Of a DNA stretch of 64,000 nucleotides, positions 28,843 through 36,992 are shown in pieces. The notes under the pieces were generated by a model, which saw only the letters and a list, made by a program, of their open reading frames with translations, did not search any database and had not been told where the DNA came from. The DNA is from Aquimarina sp. ERC-38 (lineage in GTDB: Bacteria > Bacteroidota > Bacteroidia > Flavobacteriales > Flavobacteriaceae). The stretch lies in NCBI RefSeq assembly GCF_026222555.1, contig NZ_CP098511.1:1221501-1285500 (forward strand), read 5' to 3'. Both the position numbers and the translations under genes were made by a program. Position 1 is the stretch's first letter; each line of letters opens with the position of its first letter.

Positions 28843-30123
28843 ATGACTTTTAGAAATTATATCAATAACTTTTCAGAAATATTTTACAAAGATGAAAACG
28901 ATTGGGTACTTACTACTTTCTGGAATTCCTTATTTATAGCTTTCTTTTTATTACCCTTAGGGATAAACCTCTCAAACCCTTTCTTTATTATAGCAATTAT
29001 TCTAGGGGTATTACATATTCTTAGGAAAAAAAGCAGTTCCATAAAAGAAAATAAAAGTATTCTATTATTTCCCCTATACTTTACGATACTCTGTATAAGC
29101 CTTATTTATACTGAAAATTTAAAGGACGGTTTAAATTTGATACAGCGATCTTTATCGTTGCTTTTATTTCCTATGATCTTTTTATACGTAAAAGAAGATG
29201 CAACAACCGTTAAGCGACTATTTAATTTTATGCTCTGGGGGTTAATGCTATCCTTTTTTATCAATAGTAGTATGGTTCTCTACGATAAATTGATAATTTT
29301 ATTTAATTCCGAAAATAATGTATTTCAAAGTATTGTAAATAGTAATTGGCAACATATAACCCAATTTAATTTTTCAAGGTTAATTGAATCCAATTATACA
29401 TCGCTTTACATACTCCTTGTTTTAAGCTTTTATCTTAAAAATAAAATAGAAAGTAAAACCAGGCTACTCATTTACCTGTTATTATTTACCTACCTCTTTT
29501 TACTTTCTTCAAAAACAGCTTACTTAATACTTTTTATAATTTCAATAATCTTAATTGGGGGAATAAAACAAAAAAAACATAGATACCTTATTACCATTAT
29601 ATTTCTTCTGACTGCAATTATATTTCTTAATAATCCAGGTATCTCCAGGTTTTATCACCAATTGTTTGAACTGAATACTTTAAGTAGTCCTAATAAAGTT
29701 TCCTTAGAAAAAACAAGAGTTATCAGTTGGAAAACTAGTTTAGGGCTCATTAAAGAAGCCCCACTACTGGGCTATGGAGTAGGAGATGCTAATCAAGTAT
29801 TACAAGAAGCTTATAAAAAAAACGGATTTAATTATAACTATAAAAAGGGGTATAACGCACATAATCAATTTTTGCAAACAGCATTACAAACTGGCATATT
29901 AGGGCTTGTTACCTTGTTTGTCATTTTTATAGTATTAGGCTACCAGTTGCGCCGTAGTAGAAACGAATTTTGTGTATTTCTAATTCTATTTCTCTCCCTA
30001 CTATTTGAATCCATGTTAGTTCGTTTCAATGGTATTGTTTTTTTATCTATCGTTATTCCGTTATTACTTAAAAAACGAAGCATATTGAGTAGCCGTATTA
30101 TTAGGAACTATTCTAAAAAATAA
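28843..30123 (+). CDS. O-antigen ligase/polymerase family membrane protein
   Basis: A 426-residue protein with about ten helices. The Wzy_C loop shows RVISWKTSLGLIKEAPLLGY, GVGDANQVLQEAYKKNGF and AHNQFLQTALQTGILG (about residues 290-350), matching the WaaL/Wzy family including the conserved H-N-Q-F-L. It is the last gene of the polysaccharide locus and the fifth member of this type. Being last and nearest to the rest of the chromosome, it may be the ligase, but that is a guess. Confidence 0.82.
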   Translation: MTFRNYINNFSEIFYKDENDWVLTTFWNSLFIAFFLLPLGINLSNPFFIIAIILGVLHILRKKSSSIKENKSILLFPLYFTILCISLIYTENLKDGLNLIQRSLSLLLFPMIFLYVKEDATTVKRLFNFMLWGLMLSFFINSSMVLYDKLIILFNSENNVFQSIVNSNWQHITQFNFSRLIESNYTSLYILLVLSFYLKNKIESKTRLLIYLLLFTYLFLLSSKTAYLILFIISIILIGGIKQKKHRYLITIIFLLTAIIFLNNPGISRFYHQLFELNTLSSPNKVSLEKTRVISWKTSLGLIKEAPLLGYGVGDANQVLQEAYKKNGFNYNYKKGYNAHNQFLQTALQTGILGLVTLFVIFIVLGYQLRRSRNEFCVFLILFLSLLFESMLVRFNGIVFLSIVIPLLLKKRSILSSRIIRNYSKK

Positions 30124-30147
30124 TTAGCAAAACAAGAGTCAAAATTC

Positions 30148-30155
30148 TATTTTTG
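30148..30155 (+). promoter_or_regulatory. purD: -7 box of purD
   Basis: TATTTTTG fits TAnnTTTG and lies 25 bases before the ATG at 30180. It spans the TTG at 30153 that could otherwise be taken as a start, so it argues for the ATG. Confidence 0.5.
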
Positions 30156-30179
30156 GCGCTTCTAATCAGCAAGACAGCA

Positions 30180-31451
30180 ATGAACATTCTAGTTTTAGGT
30201 TCCGGTGGTAGAGAACATACCTTCACCTATTATCTTTCTCAAAGTACATTATGTACCAATCTATATGTGGCTCCCGGTAATGCAGGAACCGATCAGATTG
30301 CAATAAACCTCCCAATCGGAGTAACAAATTTTAAAAAAATAAAAGAAGCTGTACTCAAATATCAAATAGAGATGGTAGTAATAGGACCTGAAGATCCTTT
30401 AGTTAATGGTATTGTGGATTTCTTTCAGGAAGATGAACAAATCAATCATGTTAAGGTGATCGGACCCTCAAAAGAAGGAGCACGACTCGAAGGAAGTAAA
30501 GAATACGCAAAAAAGTTTTTAATTAAAAATAACATTCCTACCGCAGCATATCAAAGCTTTTCAGTAGAAAGTATTACGGATGCCAAAGAGTTTTTAAAGA
30601 CTCTTACACCTCCCTACGTCTTAAAAGCAGATGGCTTAGCTGCCGGTAAAGGCGTTTTAATCCTTGATAATTTATTAGAGGCTGAAAACGCATTGGATGA
30701 AATGTTGCTTGACAAAAAATTCGGAGAAGCCAGTAGCAAAGTAGTTATTGAAGAATTTCTAGACGGCATAGAATTAAGTGTCTTTGTTTTAACTGATGGT
30801 AAAAATTATCAAATTTTGCCTACAGCCAAAGATTATAAGAGAATAGGAGAAGGAGATACCGGTTTAAATACTGGGGGTATGGGAGCAGTTTCACCGGTGC
30901 CTTTTGCTAACATTGAATTTATGTCAAAAATTGAAGAAAATATTGTAAAACCTACCATAGCAGGATTATCTGATGATCAAATTGATTACAAAGGTTTTAT
31001 TTTTATTGGTTTAATTAAAGTTGATAACGAACCCAAAGTAATTGAATACAATGTTAGAATGGGAGATCCGGAAACCGAAGTAGTTTTACCCAGAATTAAA
31101 AATGATTTAGTAGCTCTGTTAGAAAGTACTGCAAATCAAACCTTAGATAAAGTAGAATTAGATATCGATGACCGTAGTGCAACCACGGTAGTCGCCGTTT
31201 CAGGTGGATATCCCGAAGCTTATCAAAAAGGAAAGGTTATCTCCGGCTTAGATGTAGAAAGTGATAGTATTGTTTTTCATGCAGGGACAAAACAAGAAGA
31301 AGAAAATGTACTTACCAATGGAGGAAGAGTACTGGCAATTACCTCCTTAGACAACACATTTCAAGGCGCACTAAAAAAGTCATATAAAACCTTAAAACAA
31401 ATACAGTTTGAAAATATAAATTATAGAAAAGATATAGGATTTGACCTGTAG
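30180..31451 (+). CDS. purD: Phosphoribosylamine-glycine ligase
   Basis: An ATP-grasp enzyme of 423 residues from the chosen start. It opens MNILVLGSGGREHTFTYYLS and holds IGPEDPLVNGIVD, KADGLAAGKGVLI, IEEFLDGIELSVFVLTDG, GEGDTGLNTGGMGAVSPVP and YNVRMGDPETEVVLPRI. It makes glycinamide ribonucleotide in purine synthesis. An upstream TTG (30153) would add nine residues but lies in the promoter box and before the conserved MNILVLGSGGREH start. Confidence 0.97.
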   Translation: MNILVLGSGGREHTFTYYLSQSTLCTNLYVAPGNAGTDQIAINLPIGVTNFKKIKEAVLKYQIEMVVIGPEDPLVNGIVDFFQEDEQINHVKVIGPSKEGARLEGSKEYAKKFLIKNNIPTAAYQSFSVESITDAKEFLKTLTPPYVLKADGLAAGKGVLILDNLLEAENALDEMLLDKKFGEASSKVVIEEFLDGIELSVFVLTDGKNYQILPTAKDYKRIGEGDTGLNTGGMGAVSPVPFANIEFMSKIEENIVKPTIAGLSDDQIDYKGFIFIGLIKVDNEPKVIEYNVRMGDPETEVVLPRIKNDLVALLESTANQTLDKVELDIDDRSATTVVAVSGGYPEAYQKGKVISGLDVESDSIVFHAGTKQEEENVLTNGGRVLAITSLDNTFQGALKKSYKTLKQIQFENINYRKDIGFDL

Positions 31452-31465
31452 ATTAAAAAAACGGA

Positions 31466-31696
31466 TTATCCTAAAAAAGAATGTGCTTTGGGATCCCTGT
31501 TTTCTTCATTATTATCATTAAAAATTTTCAATTGTTTCAACCAGTAAAACAATGCAGCAAAACCAATAAGCACAAATAACCAGTTAATAATATTTGCAAA
31601 AAACCAGGTATCTAATTCCATAGCTCTTAGACTATCAAAAGGCTTAAAAAGAACATCAACAAATAAATACTCAATAGCTTCAAAAAGATCTTGCAT
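31466..31696 (-). CDS. Small membrane protein (DUF6341-like)
   Basis: A 76-residue protein with one clear membrane helix (FANIINWLFVLIGFAALFYW) and an acidic, polar tail. The sequence MQDLFEAIEYLFVDVLFKPF resembles a short protein conserved next to purD in Flavobacteriaceae, which I recall as DUF6341. No function is known. It converges with purD with 14 bases between the stops. Confidence 0.75.
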   Translation of the reverse strand: MQDLFEAIEYLFVDVLFKPFDSLRAMELDTWFFANIINWLFVLIGFAALFYWLKQLKIFNDNNEENRDPKAHSFLG

Positions 31697-31805
31697 AACC
31701 AGAAATGTTTATTTTTAAAATTAGAACTAAAACATTATATAAATTCGTTGTAAATTCTAATTTTTAAGATTTAAAATTTTCATTGCAAAAATATAAAAAT
31801 TAAAG

Positions 31806-32729
31806 GTGTTAACAAGCTTTTTTAATCAATCAAAACCTATAAATTTTATCCTGGTAAGTTTTTATATGCTTATTATGTTTATCAGTTCGGTGGTGCAGTA
31901 TACAACTAACTTTGAACCCGATACGGTTATAAATTTAATAAGCAGTTTTTTCTGTTACTTGTTAGCAATGATTTTAGTAAATAGGATGGTAAAAAAGAAC
32001 GAGATTACTTCTTATAATACCCTAACCATTGTATTATTTACATTTTTAATTTCACTATTTCCATATGGATTAATTAATCCGGCAATAAGTATAGCTAACC
32101 TTTTTATGGTTTTAGCAATCTATTTTATTACTAGTTTGTCCAACCTTCGCTATCATAAGAGCAAGATCCTTAACGCATCCATTTGTGTTGGGATAGCAAC
32201 CTTAGCATACTCCTGGTGCATTTTTACCCTTATTTTAATCTATGTAGGAATTTGGTACTACGGTCGTAAAGAATATCGCAACTGGCTCATTCCTTTTGTA
32301 GGCCTGGGGGTAGTAGCTATGATGTCGCTCTGTTTTCACTTAGTAGTATATAACGATTGGACGGTATTTGATGTTGCCTCACTACAAGTTTCCGCTAGCA
32401 GTGTAAACTTTCAATTTTCAGCACAAGAAATTTTTGGAATTGCCAGCTTTATTCTTTGCAGTCTATTTTTCTTAGCAATATATATATACCGCTTTAAAAA
32501 ACGCCTTACCCGGTTAAAACCAATACTAGCCCTTTTTATCTGGTATTATATAGTCACCCTTCTAATCGTACTCGTGTTTGCAGAACAGAAGTCGATTAGT
32601 ATTCTCTTAGCTACCCCGGCATTAGCGATAATAGGCACTTCCTATTTAGAATTAAAACAGAACAAACTAATAACCGAAACTACTTTATGGGTTATTATGT
32701 TATTACCATTTTTCGGGTATTTAATTTAG
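31806..32729 (+). CDS. Integral membrane protein (DUF6427-like)
   Basis: A 307-residue protein with eight to ten helices. It begins LTSFFNQSKPINFILVSFYM, as in flavobacterial proteins annotated DUF6427 and found beside purD. The start is GTG at 31806. Function is unknown. It is divergent from the small DUF6341-like gene; in related genomes upp usually follows, but here the peptide cluster does. Confidence 0.75.
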   Translation: MLTSFFNQSKPINFILVSFYMLIMFISSVVQYTTNFEPDTVINLISSFFCYLLAMILVNRMVKKNEITSYNTLTIVLFTFLISLFPYGLINPAISIANLFMVLAIYFITSLSNLRYHKSKILNASICVGIATLAYSWCIFTLILIYVGIWYYGRKEYRNWLIPFVGLGVVAMMSLCFHLVVYNDWTVFDVASLQVSASSVNFQFSAQEIFGIASFILCSLFFLAIYIYRFKKRLTRLKPILALFIWYYIVTLLIVLVFAEQKSISILLATPALAIIGTSYLELKQNKLITETTLWVIMLLPFFGYLI

Positions 32730-32813
32730 AAAAATATGATTTACTGTTCTTACTAAAATATATAAATATTGATAAAAAGACAATTATACTTTGGATTTGA
32801 AATATTTAATCTA

Positions 32814-33614
32814 TTAATTTTTCATTTTATATTTATTGAATCTTAAAGTCATTTCTTCCTTCACTGAAAAGTTTTTACTTAATCCTCTTATTTTAGGAAT
32901 AATCTCTATATATTCCTTACCTAGGACTCCATAGCAAACTAGCTTTTTAATTTGTTCTTGTTCAACAATATTTCGACCTCTTTGTTTAACATGAATAATT
33001 AATGGTGCAAAAGGTAAATTATTAATGTTATTATGTTGATCTAAAAAATATCCGATATTTTTTTCTATGGGTAGACCATAATTATTCAGTACATTTTCTA
33101 GTGATTCGGCGATATAAGAAGCTCGCTTAATCATTTCACTTAATGTTAGTTCTTCTTTACCAGCTCTCCATTTATGAAAAGATTTATTAAAGTTTCTATC
33201 ATCTTCTATAATTTCTATAATTTTCTTTTTAAATTCTATATTAAAGCTACTCCTATATATTGAATCATATATATAGAATTCTTTATTAAATTCATTATAC
33301 CAATTATAAGAAGAGTACCTTCTAAAATATTTTTTAGGAATTCCTCCTTTTGCCAGTATAATGGAAATAGAATGAATAAATTCGATATCTTTTGTTTTCT
33401 TACTTATATCAATGGCATATTGTAAATGACTAGATAAGGGAAATTGCACTATTTCAAAAACCCTTTTTAAAGAATCGTTGATTGATTTTAATTTCTTAGA
33501 ATTAACCTTTTCAGATACCTCTAATACACCTTTATATTCATTATAGGGACAGTTTTGACTAAGAGTCTTATTTGATATAATAATTAAAGCTAATGATAGA
33601 AATACAATTTTCAT
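32814..33614 (-). CDS. Secreted protein of unknown function at the end of the peptide operon
   Basis: A 266-residue protein with a classic signal peptide (MKIVFLSLALIIISNKTLSQ, cleavage near residue 20) followed by a soluble, helical, Lys-rich region. I recognise no domain. Segments such as WRAGKEELTLSEMIKRASYI and KKLVCYGVLGKEYIEIIPKI suggest two helical modules. Its start overlaps the GwsS stop by 4 bases, so it is translated with the maturation genes. It might process, bind or sense the mature peptide outside the cytoplasm. Confidence 0.7.
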   Translation of the reverse strand: MKIVFLSLALIIISNKTLSQNCPYNEYKGVLEVSEKVNSKKLKSINDSLKRVFEIVQFPLSSHLQYAIDISKKTKDIEFIHSISIILAKGGIPKKYFRRYSSYNWYNEFNKEFYIYDSIYRSSFNIEFKKKIIEIIEDDRNFNKSFHKWRAGKEELTLSEMIKRASYIAESLENVLNNYGLPIEKNIGYFLDQHNNINNLPFAPLIIHVKQRGRNIVEQEQIKKLVCYGVLGKEYIEIIPKIRGLSKNFSVKEEMTLRFNKYKMKN

Positions 33615-34705
33615 TGGGAGAGATCTAATTCTTTTAGTTTATAGTATAAAATAGATTTTTGTTTCAAAATATTTTGACTCCAATCTTCCCATATATTAGT
33701 AGCTGGATTATATCCACATTTCAATGGTTTGGAATATTTATTATTAACATCTTCTAAATAAGCTCTACAGTCGGTACATATATGCCTAAATTCACAATTT
33801 TTGCAAATCTCTATCTTATTTTTAGAAATTTTCCAATATTTCTTAAAATCTTTTTTCTCTACAACGTCTTCTAGATCTGTATTGTTAATATTACCGAAAC
33901 TCATTTCCATAGATGGACAATTTTTAATATTACCATCTTTGTCAATAGCTATCTTTTTGTTTAAACAAGTGTTATATTTTTGCGATTCTGTAAATAAACT
34001 GATATTTGATGTAAAGTATTTAGCATCAATTATACCACAGTTTCTTTCATCAATAATATTTTCTTTTATGTAATGAATTTTATTTGACAGTATAATATTT
34101 TTAAGTTTGTGTACAGGAGCTTTATAAAGAGTAATAGATTTCATCCTTGGATATATTTTTCCAAGATTCTTTAATTCTTCTATAAATTCAAGATTTTTAT
34201 CATCGTAAGGTAGTAAAAATTCCAAATTAGTTATAACTAATTTTTTATCATGAACAAACTTTAATATTTTTTCAATTTCCTTCAATTGTGTATGTCGAAA
34301 AAATCTAATTTGAACGTTTGCACATGATAAGTTTTCTAATTCTTTTAAGATTTTCTTATAATTATGTTTAATTTCTTTAAAATCAATTATTGAATTTTCT
34401 ATTTTGTTTGGAGAATGCCAGGCTAAATCAATTTCCGGGAAATATTTCTTAGTTAAATTTGTAAAAAAAATTAATTTCTTTTCCACTAAAAATTCAAAAT
34501 ATTCTGATATTATTTGATTGTTCTTTTCAGAAAATTTTTTGTAAATAATATCTAAAGTCAATCCATTAAATTCTTTTAGTATATAATATAATGAATTAGG
34601 TATTAGATAAAAATAGTTATTTCCTAAGTCGCATATAGTACTACGATTTTTACCTTTTACGAGAATACAATTAGAAAATAATATAAAGTTTTTACTCGTA
34701 TTCAA
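33611..34705 (-). CDS. gwsS: Grasp-with-spasm system SPASM-domain maturation protein
   Basis: A 364-residue protein with a C-terminal SPASM region whose cysteines lie at 247, 263, 301, 304, 310, 313 and 330 (CKNCEFRHICTDC). The N-terminal half has only C13, C25 and one at about 128 and no CxxxCxxC, so it is not a canonical radical SAM enzyme; this matches the GwsS type. It is thought to act with the ATP-grasp partner on a precursor peptide. The start is TTG at 34705, two bases after the stop of a 53-residue ORF. The first 100 residues may bind the leader. Confidence 0.85.
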   Translation of the reverse strand: MNTSKNFILFSNCILVKGKNRSTICDLGNNYFYLIPNSLYYILKEFNGLTLDIIYKKFSEKNNQIISEYFEFLVEKKLIFFTNLTKKYFPEIDLAWHSPNKIENSIIDFKEIKHNYKKILKELENLSCANVQIRFFRHTQLKEIEKILKFVHDKKLVITNLEFLLPYDDKNLEFIEELKNLGKIYPRMKSITLYKAPVHKLKNIILSNKIHYIKENIIDERNCGIIDAKYFTSNISLFTESQKYNTCLNKKIAIDKDGNIKNCPSMEMSFGNINNTDLEDVVEKKDFKKYWKISKNKIEICKNCEFRHICTDCRAYLEDVNNKYSKPLKCGYNPATNIWEDWSQNILKQKSILYYKLKELDLSQ

Positions 34706-34706
34706 T

Positions 34707-34868
34707 CTAAATAATTTTTGATATTGGTTTATAGTATTTCCTAATACTACAATATGAGTTTTGAAATTTATTTATAGACACCAATGGAGAAGAATCTAAT
34801 ATAATTTGTTTTGCTTTTGTCGAACCATAAATATTAACAGGATTTAAATTTGAATTATTTTTACTCAT
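34707..34868 (-). CDS. Small ORF (53 aa) between the two peptide-maturation genes
   Basis: ATG at 34868 to TAG at 34707-34709 encodes 53 residues: MSKNNSNLNPVNIYGSTKAK, then QIILDSSPLVSINKFQNSYC and SIRKYYKPISKII. The ATG lies inside the end of gwsG (8-base overlap, ATGAGTAA) and the stop is one base before the gwsS TTG, so the ORF exactly fills the gap. This tight packing supports real translation. I know no family for it. It has no signal peptide or membrane helix. It could be a leader-binding or scaffold protein, or a second substrate. Confidence 0.6.
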   Translation of the reverse strand: MSKNNSNLNPVNIYGSTKAKQIILDSSPLVSINKFQNSYCSIRKYYKPISKII

Positions 34869-35799
34869 TTTGTGATAAATATTTCGCTATTTTTCTTTCT
34901 AAATAAAAATTACAGGCTTTATTTATAAAATCAATTTGACCAGTAGGATTTATTTCTAGGATATAATAGTCTTTTCCATCAAAAATTAGGTCAATGGATG
35001 CATAATTTAATTTTAAAGCGCTAAGCAAAGATTTAATTTTAATTTCTAGATCTTTTGGAAGGTTAAATGGAATAATTCTAATATTATTTTGTTTTTTGAT
35101 TATTTCTATCCTATAATCTTCGTAACCCTCATTACAGTGAATAGAGGCAGAATAAAACTCTTGGTTAAAATAAATTGCTCTTACTTCAAATATTATATTT
35201 AGTTTTTTTTGAAAAAATGATAAACCAAAATTTTCAGGAATTTTTTTTAGAATTTTGTTAGTGATTTTAAAAGTAAAAATTATATCATAGATATAGTTGT
35301 TAGTTTCATAATAAGTATCTTCTGTTATCCGCTTACAAATAATGCCTCCGGTAGAATAAAATTTTTTATAAAATTTTAACAATAAAGATTTTGATGAAGT
35401 TAATAATGAAGGGGGAATATTTAATTCATGTTTTCTTGCTTCGATTAAAAAATTAATTTTATTAATCTCAGTTGTATTAATAAAATTTCCAATTTTCTTT
35501 ATCTTTTTAGTATTAACAAAAGATTCAAAAATTATTTTTTGTGATTGACTAATTAGTTTATTTTGTAGTTTATAAATATTTCCCCCATTAATCCAAATAC
35601 TTGATACATCATCAGATAAAGTACAACTAATAAATGGAGTTTGTACTTTTATAAAAACATTATTTTCTAAAATATTAAATTCTGATATGTTGATTAATTC
35701 TCTTTCCCCAATTCTTACATAACTATCATCTATCCAATTAATAACATCATTGATAAATTGATCTGATTCTTTACAATATAATATTATCATATTCTGCAA
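34861..35799 (-). CDS. gwsG: Grasp-with-spasm system ATP-grasp peptide ligase
   Basis: A 312-residue ATP-grasp protein. The C-terminal half shows the metal/ATP-binding end of the fold: LKLNYASIDLIFDGKDYYIL followed by EINPTGQIDFI. ATP-grasp ligases of graspetide clusters form omega-ester or omega-amide links between Asp/Glu side chains and Ser/Thr/Lys in the core peptide. The precursor gene lies 32 bases upstream. The N-terminal 100 residues likely form the MvdD-type pre-grasp domain. Assignment to GwsG rests on the pairing with the SPASM protein. Confidence 0.85.
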   Translation of the reverse strand: MQNMIILYCKESDQFINDVINWIDDSYVRIGERELINISEFNILENNVFIKVQTPFISCTLSDDVSSIWINGGNIYKLQNKLISQSQKIIFESFVNTKKIKKIGNFINTTEINKINFLIEARKHELNIPPSLLTSSKSLLLKFYKKFYSTGGIICKRITEDTYYETNNYIYDIIFTFKITNKILKKIPENFGLSFFQKKLNIIFEVRAIYFNQEFYSASIHCNEGYEDYRIEIIKKQNNIRIIPFNLPKDLEIKIKSLLSALKLNYASIDLIFDGKDYYILEINPTGQIDFINKACNFYLERKIAKYLSQNE

Positions 35800-35831
35800 A
35801 ATCTATTCAATCCAATTTATTAAATTGAATT

Positions 35832-36086
35832 TTACATTGCATCTGATAAACATGGAACTGTACAAAAATTACTTCGATTGTGAAAAGTTAGTCTAGTTGT
35901 TCCATCACCATTGTCTCTTATAGCATCATAACCATAATCGAACTGAGTCAAAGCACCGTTGGCGCCATGAGGAGCTTCCGTTCGTCCACCAGCAGTAGCA
36001 ATACCATTTGCTTTTATATTTTCCATTTGCTTTTTGTTTAAGGCCTCTTCTTGAAACTTTTTTATTTTTATACTCTCAAATTTCAT
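35832..36086 (-). CDS. Precursor peptide of the grasp-with-spasm cluster
   Basis: An 84-residue peptide. The leader-like N-terminus (KFESIKIKKFQEEALNKKQM, then ENIKANGIATAGG) resembles Bacteroidota natural-product leaders with Lys-rich start, L-x-K-x-x-M and a glycine pair at about 33-34. The likely core follows: RTEAPHGANGALTQFDYGYD, AIRDNGDGTTRLTFHNRSNF, CTVPCLSDAM. It offers Thr/Ser acceptors and Asp/Glu donors for side-chain ester links, plus two Cys. It is the first gene of the operon. Confidence 0.8.
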   Translation of the reverse strand: MKFESIKIKKFQEEALNKKQMENIKANGIATAGGRTEAPHGANGALTQFDYGYDAIRDNGDGTTRLTFHNRSNFCTVPCLSDAM

Positions 36087-36225
36087 ATATAGTATTATTT
36101 TATAAGTTCAATTGTAAATATACAAAAAGTTTAATCAGAATATTTTCTATTATTAAATTTCTCTATTAACAGATTTTCTATACAATCTAGTCATTTAAGT
36201 TTTATGTAAGTATAGACTAAAACAA

Positions 36226-36233
36226 TACCTTTG
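36226..36233 (+). promoter_or_regulatory. -7 box of the DUF4254 gene
   Basis: TACCTTTG is an exact TAnnTTTG match, 50 bases before the ATG at 36284. A weak TTTA at 36201-36204 could serve as the -33 element. Confidence 0.45.
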
Positions 36234-36283
36234 TATATGATAATTGTAAGTGGTAAAAAGAGTACTACTTTAAAGCAAATTCT

Positions 36284-36889
36284 ATGTTTACACAAACGGC
36301 AAATCATATTTTTAAAGAAGTGATAGACACCTACCATATAAAAAACAATATCACCCAGGAACTTAAGAACCCGTATGAAAAGCAAGATTTAATAGAGCAT
36401 TTATTATATAAAAAATGTTGGATTGATACCGTTCAATGGCATTATGAAGATATTATTCGTGACCCCGAAATCGATCCTATAGCCGCATTAAAATTAAAAA
36501 GGCAAATTGATGCCTCTAATCAGGATCGTACCGATATGGTAGAATATATTGACAGTTATTTCCTGGAAAAATTTAAATATGTACAACCCAAACTAGATGC
36601 GACGATAAATACAGAAAGTCCGGCCTGGGGCATTGACCGGCTTTCCATCCTGGCATTAAAAATATACCATATGCACGAAGAAGCAAACCGTCCCGAAGCT
36701 TCGGAAGATCATAGAAAAACTTGCCAAAGTAAATTAGAAATTTTGCTGGAACAACGTACGGATTTATCTACAGCTATTGACACCCTTCTTAATGATATTC
36801 AAAAAGGTGAAAAATACATGAAGGTATATAAGCAAATGAAAATGTATAATGATGAAGAGTTAAACCCCATACTCCGAGGTGAAAAATAA
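36284..36889 (+). CDS. DUF4254 domain protein
   Basis: A 201-residue, soluble, mostly helical protein. HNI-type helices, QWHYEDIIRDPEIDPIAALK (about residues 49-68), RTDMVEYIDSYF and PAWGIDRLSILALKIYHM match DUF4254, a family that accompanies heptosyltransferase-like GT9 genes in Bacteroidota; that is the case here. Its molecular role is unknown, perhaps in lipopolysaccharide core assembly. It starts at ATG 36284. Confidence 0.85.
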   Translation: MFTQTANHIFKEVIDTYHIKNNITQELKNPYEKQDLIEHLLYKKCWIDTVQWHYEDIIRDPEIDPIAALKLKRQIDASNQDRTDMVEYIDSYFLEKFKYVQPKLDATINTESPAWGIDRLSILALKIYHMHEEANRPEASEDHRKTCQSKLEILLEQRTDLSTAIDTLLNDIQKGEKYMKVYKQMKMYNDEELNPILRGEK

Positions 36890-36992
36890 GCCTGTCCTCA
36901 ACTTGACGGAGGAATTCCAGAACAGCTTTTTAATTTGAAATTTACACCAGTTATTTTACTAAAGTTATAAATTCATCAATACCAATACGTCC

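Noticed and set aside
30153..30179. TTG start of purD nine codons upstream
   Set aside because: The TTG is part of a TATTTTTG promoter box and the family begins at the later ATG.
33611..34705. Calling the SPASM protein a radical SAM enzyme
   Set aside because: No CxxxCxxC or similar Fe-S/SAM motif is present in the N-terminal half.
36191..36385. 64-codon - strand frame near the DUF4254 start
   Set aside because: It overlaps the DUF4254 promoter and 5' end on the opposite strand and matches no family; hydrophobicity comes from the reverse of A/T-rich codons.
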